A DNA stretch of 11,174 nucleotides. Origin: JAAFGT01 sp041485165 (GTDB lineage: Bacteria > Acidobacteriota > Terriglobia > Acidiferrales > UBA7541). The notes beneath the pieces are model-generated. The model was not told the origin of the DNA. It saw only the letters and a program-made list of their open reading frames with translations, and searched no databases. Positions 7,425 through 11,174 of the stretch are shown in pieces. The stretch's first letter is position 1. Every line of letters begins with the position of its first letter. The translations under genes were made by a program, and so were the position numbers. The stretch spans positions 1 through 11,174 of the forward strand of contig JBGPJC010000117.1 in assembly GCA_041485165.1 (NCBI GenBank). Direction: 5' to 3'.

Positions 7425-9904
7425 TCCGGGAAATTCATGCGGCGAACGAGCGACTGGAAGCGCGGGTCGGAATGCAGGGAATCGAAGTGTGCATCAAATC
7501 TGAGGGCGGGCATTCCTCCGCTACGCTCCGCATAGGCTTTCTCCAGCCAGTTTAGTGCCTCGTCTTTCTTCCCCGCGACAGCATAAGACGTCGCAATGTC
7601 ATACGCCCGACCTCCACCACGCTGGGAGCGCTGCCTCAGGATATAGTTGAGCCATTTCTGTTGGACGCCCGCGTAGCCGGAGACTTTGAAAGCCTCTCCG
7701 ATTGCCGCAGCCATTGGCGTGTTCTCTTCGAGGTTCAATGCTTTTTGAAATTCAGCAACGGCTTCGGGATACATCTTTTTCAGTTCATAAGCACCTGCCA
7801 GTGCACGGTGTGCTGCAGCAAAGTTCGAGTCCATCTGCACGGTCTTCTGCAATTGTTCGATCGCCTGGTCGTACTTCTGAGCGTTGAAAAGAGCCTGCCC
7901 GACTGACGTGTTGATGATGAGCGAAAGCGGGTCGAGTTGGAGGGCACGCCGCGCTTCTCGAATAGCTTCCTCATGGCGGCCCATGGCGGAGAGAAGCTCG
8001 CTATACCACTGGGGAGCGGTCGGATAATTGGGGTTGGCCTCCATCGCCCGCTTAAATTCTTCCTCGGACTTGCGAAAATCCCAGTCGTAATAGAGCAAGC
8101 AATCGGCCAGCGTGGTGTGAGCTTCGGCCAGCGAATTGTCGAGCTCGAGCGCCTTCATGGCCGCTGCTTTTGCCTTCGGGCGAGCCTCTTGCGGCGGCAG
8201 CCCAAGATATGTGCCGTTCCCGACCGCATAGGAGTCTGCCACTCCCGCGTAGGCCAGCGCATAGCCCGGGTCTTTTTCGATGGCCTGCTGAAAAAACTCC
8301 AGGCCCTTCTTCACGGCCTCGGGTGAGCGCTTATTCCAGTAATAGCGTCCCCGGAGATAAAGCTGGTAGGCTTCGGCGTTTTCGGTAGATCGCTTGGTGA
8401 GCTGCTGCTGTTCCTTGCCGGTGAGCTGGATGCGCAGATTTTCGGTAATGGCTTTCGAAATTTCATCCTGCAGCGGGAGAATGTCGGCCAGCTTCTTGGA
8501 GTATTGGTCGCCCCATAATTGCGATTCCTTGCCGACGTCAATCAGCTCCGCGCCCACCACGAAGGAGTCTCCCCGCCGTGTCACTCTCCCGGTCACGACG
8601 GCACGCACCTTGAGCTCTTGTCCAATTTTCTCCGGCGTACTGGAACTCCCCTTGTAGCGAAAGACCGTGCTGCGAGGCACCACGCGCAGCTTGGAGAGAT
8701 GGGAAAGGCTGTTGATAAGGCTTTCCGTGATGCCCTCGGAGAGGTACTCCGTGTCGGGATCCCCGCCCGCATTCGCAAACGGCAGCACGGCTACAGAATC
8801 GATCCCTGCGCCGCCGGACGAGAGCGCAAGGGAGCGGTAGAAGCCGTAGCCGATCGCGACGCAGAGAACGGCAACTGCCGCCAGGGCCATCACCAACTTT
8901 TTCTTGTGACGTTTCACCAGACCAGCGGCGAGAACCGTGTCGGAACTTGCCGCTGTCTGCGCCTGGGTGGCCGGCTTCTCGGAATCCGAACTGGCGCCAA
9001 CACTAACGGCGGCCGAGCGGCTGGAATCGGTGTCGCGCTTGAGCCGCGCAAGATCGCTGCGCAGATCGGCCGCGCTCTGGTAACGCAGCTTGCGATCTTT
9101 TTCCAGTGTCCTATTGATGATGCGCTCGAGCTCGGCGGGCACCTCAGGGTTCAGGCGTACCGGAGCGGTCGGCGCGCCGCGCAGGATGGCATCGAAAATG
9201 ACGGCCGTGGTCGCACCGGAGAAGGGTTGCCGGCCGGTGGCCATCTCATAGAGCACCGTGCCCAGCGAAAAAAGGTCGGTGCGCGCGTCGAGCACCTCAC
9301 CGCGCGCCTGCTCGGGGGACATGTACGCCACGGTTCCCACCGCCAGGCCGGGGCTGGTGAGATTCTCTTTGTCCCGCCCTGCCAGGGTTTCCGCGTCGGA
9401 GCCCCCGGAGGTTTCTTCCCCGGATTGTTTCTCGGGCAACAGTTTGGCCAGGCCGAAGTCCAGGACCTTTGCATGGCCGCGCTTGGTCACAAAAATATTC
9501 GCCGGCTTGATGTCCCGGTGAATGATGCCTTCGGAGTGCGCCGCGTCGAGAGCGTCGGCGATCTGAATCCCGATCTCCACCTGCTCCTCGATCCCCATCG
9601 GCTTGCCGGAGATGCGATGCTTGAGGGTCTGCCCCTGCAAATACTCCATGGCGATGAAGGGTTTTCCTTCGTGCGCCGCAATCTCGTAGATGGTGCAGAT
9701 GTTGGGATGGTTCAAGGCCGAAGCGGCGCGGGCCTCGCGCTGAAATCGTTCAAGCGATAGGGCGTCTTTCGTTAATCCGTCGGGAAGGAACTTCAGGGCG
9801 ACAAAACGGCCAAGGGTGGTGTCTTCCGCCTTAAAGACGACACCCATCCCTCCGCCGCCTAGGGCTTCGACGACGCGGTAGTGCGAAATGGTCTGGCCAA
9901 TCAT
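7421..9904 (-). CDS. Membrane Ser/Thr protein kinase with TolB/FlgO-like and TPR domains
   Basis: 827 residues in four parts. Residues 8-285 are a complete Hanks-type kinase: glycine loop GGGGMG at 17-21, VALK with K38, HRDIKPAN at 129-136, DFG at 149-151, SPEQ at 196-199 and D210 in the DARTDLFSLG segment; all catalytic residues are present. A Ser-rich linker leads to one membrane helix at about 337-357 preceded by KRHKKK, placing the kinase in the cytoplasm. Outside is a TolB/FlgO-like domain at about 368-470 (SVAVLPFANAGGD, YLSEGITESLINSL, VVTGRVTRRGDSF), then TPR-type helical repeats from about 510 to 730 (AIEKDPGYALAYAGVADSYA, ALELDNSLAEAHTTLADCLL). The layout suggests an envelope sensor relaying to cytoplasmic phosphorylation; ligand and targets are unknown. 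No cognate phosphatase or regulator is adjacent. The stop codon lies in a repeat element, yet the C-terminus looks natural in length. Confidence 0.93.
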   Translation of the reverse strand: MIGQTISHYRVVEALGGGGMGVVFKAEDTTLGRFVALKFLPDGLTKDALSLERFQREARAASALNHPNICTIYEIAAHEGKPFIAMEYLQGQTLKHRISGKPMGIEEQVEIGIQIADALDAAHSEGIIHRDIKPANIFVTKRGHAKVLDFGLAKLLPEKQSGEETSGGSDAETLAGRDKENLTSPGLAVGTVAYMSPEQARGEVLDARTDLFSLGTVLYEMATGRQPFSGATTAVIFDAILRGAPTAPVRLNPEVPAELERIINRTLEKDRKLRYQSAADLRSDLARLKRDTDSSRSAAVSVGASSDSEKPATQAQTAASSDTVLAAGLVKRHKKKLVMALAAVAVLCVAIGYGFYRSLALSSGGAGIDSVAVLPFANAGGDPDTEYLSEGITESLINSLSHLSKLRVVPRSTVFRYKGSSSTPEKIGQELKVRAVVTGRVTRRGDSFVVGAELIDVGKESQLWGDQYSKKLADILPLQDEISKAITENLRIQLTGKEQQQLTKRSTENAEAYQLYLRGRYYWNKRSPEAVKKGLEFFQQAIEKDPGYALAYAGVADSYAVGNGTYLGLPPQEARPKAKAAAMKALELDNSLAEAHTTLADCLLYYDWDFRKSEEEFKRAMEANPNYPTAPQWYSELLSAMGRHEEAIREARRALQLDPLSLIINTSVGQALFNAQKYDQAIEQLQKTVQMDSNFAAAHRALAGAYELKKMYPEAVAEFQKALNLEENTPMAAAIGEAFKVSGYAGVQQKWLNYILRQRSQRGGGRAYDIATSYAVAGKKDEALNWLEKAYAERSGGMPALRFDAHFDSLHSDPRFQSLVRRMNFPE

Positions 9905-9928
9905 GCGATGGGAAGCACGAGCGCGGCC

Positions 9929-9957
9929 ATCTTAGGCTTGGCCCATAGGCAAGTCAA
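9929..9957 (-). promoter_or_regulatory. Sigma-70-type promoter of the kinase gene
   Basis: Minus strand TTGACT at 9952-9957 (5 of 6 to the -35 consensus), an exact 17-base spacer, and TAAGAT at 9929-9934 (4 of 6 to the -10). Transcription would start near 9922, leaving a leader of about 18 bases before the ATG at 9904. This is the clearest promoter in the window. No SD is visible in that short leader. Confidence 0.6.
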
Positions 9958-10060
9958 CGCGGGGGAGTGCTAAGACTTCACAAGTAAAATGGTCGGGGTG
10001 GTCGGCTGGCCCGGACTTCTCACCTGCCTTCCGCCCCCATAAGACGCATCCCCTCTTCGC

Positions 10061-10104
10061 TGTCATTCTGATCCCGCAAGGCGGGAGAAGAATCTCTCTT
10101 CGCT
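10061..10104. repeat. Dispersed-repeat sequence (TCATTCTGA ... GAAGAATCTC type) with hairpin
   Basis: The ends TGTCATTCTGA and GAGAAGAATCTCTCTTCGCT resemble a short intergenic repeat I recall as common in Acidobacteriota genomes, in which a variable hairpin separates the same two ends. Here the hairpin is TCCCGC-AAG-GCGGGA (10072-10086), a perfect 6 bp stem with a 3-base loop. Only one copy is in the window, so the repeat status rests on recollection and needs a genome-wide count. Confidence 0.5.
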
Positions 10105-10316
10105 CTTGCCCGCGCTCGATCCAAGACTGCCCTCCCCTGCGCGGGACTGGCCATGTCCCCTCCTGGTTGGAGGCCCTGATCATACCTAGGTAGGCTGGCC
10201 AGTCTTAGAGGGTGCGCTACAAGCGCTATCCTCTCGGCGCCTTGCGCGCTCAAGAAGAAACATTTTTCAGAAAGGCAGGACCATCCGCCCGAGCAAAATA
10301 ACTGGCAAGACTCCAA

Positions 10317-10344
10317 GGTGAGACACAGAGGGCACAGAGAAGCC
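10317..10344. repeat. CTCTGTG-type dispersed repeat fragment
   Basis: The minus strand reads CTTCTCTGTGCCCTCTGTGT followed by CTCACC, a close variant of a widespread intergenic repeat built on CTCTGTG units. Two CTCTGTG heptamers are present 9 bases apart start to start. It lies 20 bases downstream of the stop of the secreted-protein gene and does not form a hairpin. Its translation in one frame (LCALCVSPW) mimics a protein-coding signal, and I treat that frame as spurious. Confidence 0.45.
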
Positions 10345-10364
10345 GAAAGAGATGGGCCGTCAGG

Positions 10365-10925
10365 CTATCGAGCGGCACGAACAGTCTGCGCGAGGCACCG
10401 CCATATCTGGGTGGGGCGTCCTCTCTGCGCGTCCCGCCCAAAGTGAAGGCTCAGGCTGAGGCCGTAGAGTCCGACCGAACGCGGCCCGCCCGGATAAACT
10501 TGTCGCGGGGGACGAAAGTCCTGTAGACCGTCAGCGGTTGAAGGACCAAGCTCCACGTTTTGCATGTGAATTGTGCTCGTAAAGCCGTCAAGCCGCATAC
10601 GTCCGCCCCAGAGTTGCACCAGCGGGAGGCTCGACTGTGTGAGAAACCGAGTCTTAACCTCGCGCATCGGCGAAAGGCTCTTCAGGCTCCGGTCATCCTC
10701 GTAAGCCCCCGCGGACAGGTATCTGAAATGGGCAGCGGATTTTCCAGGGTCCTCGGACAGCGGGAACGACGCGGCGAGCAACGGGACCGATACCGTGCGA
10801 AGCAAGCTCATTCTCGGCGCAACCTGTTCTTGCGTCCGGACAATCTGTGAAGCGTGTATTTGTGCCGCCGTCGGCACATGGCTGCACAAAAACACGCCGA
10901 GCAGGAGAATGAACCGTTTGTGCAT
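10365..10925 (-). CDS. Small secreted protein of unknown function
   Basis: 186 residues from the ATG at 10925. GGAGG lies 4 bases upstream, one of the few clear SD sequences here; the GTG immediately before the ATG would be only 1 base from it. Residues 1-22 are a good signal peptide (K3/R4, then ILLLGVFLC, ending AAQ), so the product should be exported. No lipobox is present. The mature part has no motif I recognise. The segment LWGGRMRLDGFTS at 105-117 and the C-terminal LYGLSLSLHFGR at 153-164 look like beta strands. They are followed by a basic, Arg-rich tail with Trp and Cys (IWRCLAQTVRAAR). A single-strand-rich outer-membrane or periplasmic protein is possible. Codon use resembles neighbouring genes and favours a real gene. 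Confidence 0.6.
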   Translation of the reverse strand: MHKRFILLLGVFLCSHVPTAAQIHASQIVRTQEQVAPRMSLLRTVSVPLLAASFPLSEDPGKSAAHFRYLSAGAYEDDRSLKSLSPMREVKTRFLTQSSLPLVQLWGGRMRLDGFTSTIHMQNVELGPSTADGLQDFRPPRQVYPGGPRSVGLYGLSLSLHFGRDAQRGRPTQIWRCLAQTVRAAR

Positions 10926-11006
10926 CACGCCTCCGGTAGCGCGGGGACCCGTTCACTGTCGCCTGAGTGAAAAGGTCGGGCTGGACCTTGCCCTCCCCAA
11001 TCTTGC

Positions 11007-11012
11007 ATTCTA
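11007..11012 (-). promoter_or_regulatory. Possible -10 box for the secreted-protein gene
   Basis: TAGAAT on the minus strand matches the -10 consensus at 5 of 6 positions and would start a transcript near 11000, giving a leader of about 75 bases. The -35 position (around 11030-11035) reads CAACTT and is poor. The insertion sequence begins only a few bases further upstream, so any upstream promoter element would have been replaced by it. Confidence 0.25.
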
Positions 11013-11086
11013 GTGCGGCCGAACGCCCGAAGTTGACTAGCCCGGATATCTCACCAGCATAGAAAAAATGTGCTGATTGAAATAGA

Positions 11087-11156
11087 AAAAGGCCGCTTTT
11101 TCGGGCATAACTGCGTTGTCGAGACGTAGTGAATGTCCGAACAGAGGCGGCCTTTT
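11087..11156 (+). promoter_or_regulatory. Long leader hairpin covering the transposase ribosome site
   Basis: The 70 bases before the transposase start fold almost end to end. AAAAGGCCGCTTTT (11087-11100) pairs with AGAGGCGGCCTTTT (11143-11156), 14 pairs including two G-U. TCGGGCAT (11101-11108) pairs with ATGTCCGA (11133-11140). ACTGCGT (11110-11116) pairs with ACGTAGT (11124-11130), leaving a 7-base loop. The SD-like AGAGG (11143-11147) is inside the outer stem, so a transcript that enters from the flanking chromosome would be poorly translated. Sequestration of the transposase start is a known self-limiting strategy in other insertion sequences; its use here is inferred from the fold. Confidence 0.6.
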
Positions 11157-11157
11157 C

Positions 11158-11174
11158 ATGACAGAGTGTACCCA
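11158..11174 (+). CDS. IS1380-family transposase, first codons only
   Basis: ATG ACA GAG TGT ACC CA gives MTECT and the first two bases of a sixth codon (CA, so Gln or His) before the window ends. IS1380-family transposases are DDE enzymes that commonly begin MTECTQ or similar. The AGAGG at 11143-11147 lies 10 bases upstream, a long but possible SD spacing. Nothing of the catalytic domain is visible, so the identification depends on this short N-terminus, the upstream terminal repeat and the fit between them. Confidence 0.6.

Larger units (their letters stand above)
9958..10364. other. Intergenic stretch without a convincing gene
   Basis: About 400 bases separate the kinase promoter from the end of the next gene. 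Short open frames exist on the minus strand, but their translations are low-complexity, lack a recognisable fold and contain the dispersed-repeat sequences listed separately. A GAGTGCTAA nonamer at 9965-9973 and a tandem GGTCGG at 9991-9996 and 10000-10005 are the only other patterns I noticed. I find no tRNA, terminator with a U-run, or regulatory RNA here. Confidence 0.6.
11041..11174 (+). mobile_element. Left end of an IS1380-family insertion sequence (runs off window)
   Basis: A sharp change in composition begins at 11041 with CCCGGATATCTCACC, which matches what I recall of IS1380-family terminal repeats. It is followed by an A-rich leader and, at 11158, a start codon beginning MTECT, the usual opening of that family's transposase. 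The four bases before it, CTAG (11037-11040), could be one copy of the short target duplication, but the other end is outside the window. A small stem, CAGCA (11055-11059) with TGCTG (11071-11075), lies near the tip. Boundary and family are inferred; the right end would settle both. Confidence 0.72.

Noticed and set aside
9990..10020. TGGTCGGGGTGG, resembling the reverse complement of a tRNA-Pro 3' end
   Set aside because: The T-arm (GGTTCGAATCC-like) is missing, and no anticodon arm or acceptor partner follows. It is not a tRNA, and there is no second copy to suggest an attachment site.
10020..10441. Several 60-100 codon minus-strand open frames between the kinase and the secreted-protein gene
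   Set aside because: They overlap each other and the dispersed repeats, lack ribosome sites, and their translations show no fold or signal peptide.
11033..11063. A hybrid promoter made by flanking TTGACT (11033-11038) and the insertion-sequence tip
   Set aside because: The best -10 at suitable spacing (GCATAG or CATAGA) matches the consensus poorly, so I do not call it.

Overview
The window is a high-GC bacterial chromosome segment from a Gram-negative (diderm) organism, most likely an Acidobacteriota member. The reasons are a lipopolysaccharide (LPS) transport operon, a Ser/Thr kinase of the kinase–TM–TolB-like–TPR type that is abundant in that phylum, several short dispersed repeats, and poor Shine-Dalgarno (SD) use. 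The phylum is inferred from gene style and was not tested by a search.

Bases 1-7152 (minus strand, read right to left) form one tightly packed operon: a 743-residue LptC/LptA-like protein, LptB, RpoN (sigma-54), RapZ and an MsbA-type ABC exporter whose C-terminus is cut by the left edge. The first four genes are separated by only 3-6 bases; the exporter follows after 52 bases that can form two hairpins. The operon joins LPS flipping (MsbA) and LPS transport across the periplasm (LptB, LptC/A) with the alternative sigma factor and the RNA-binding adapter RapZ. The hpf and ptsN genes that lie between rpoN and rapZ in enterobacteria are absent.

Bases 7153-7420 hold no gene. They carry two direct copies of a 78-79 bp element with terminal inverted repeats and internal hairpins, with a possible operon promoter between them. 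The outer end of one copy supplies the stop codon of the next gene. Bases 7421-9904 (minus strand) encode a membrane Ser/Thr kinase with its own convincing sigma-70 promoter (TTGACT-N17-TAAGAT).

Bases 9958-10364 have no convincing gene and contain two short dispersed-repeat sequences. Bases 10365-10925 (minus strand) encode a small secreted protein of unknown function. At 11041 the left end of an insertion sequence begins, which I assign to the IS1380 family. Its transposase starts on the plus strand at 11158 (MTECT) and runs off the window. The whole transposase leader, 11087-11156, can fold into one long hairpin that buries the SD-like sequence, and its G-U pairs make sense only in the transposase-strand RNA.

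I see no RNA gene, CRISPR array, prophage or obviously new multi-gene system. The most interesting items are the transposase leader hairpin, the stop codon supplied by a repeat, and the compacted LPS/sigma-54 operon.
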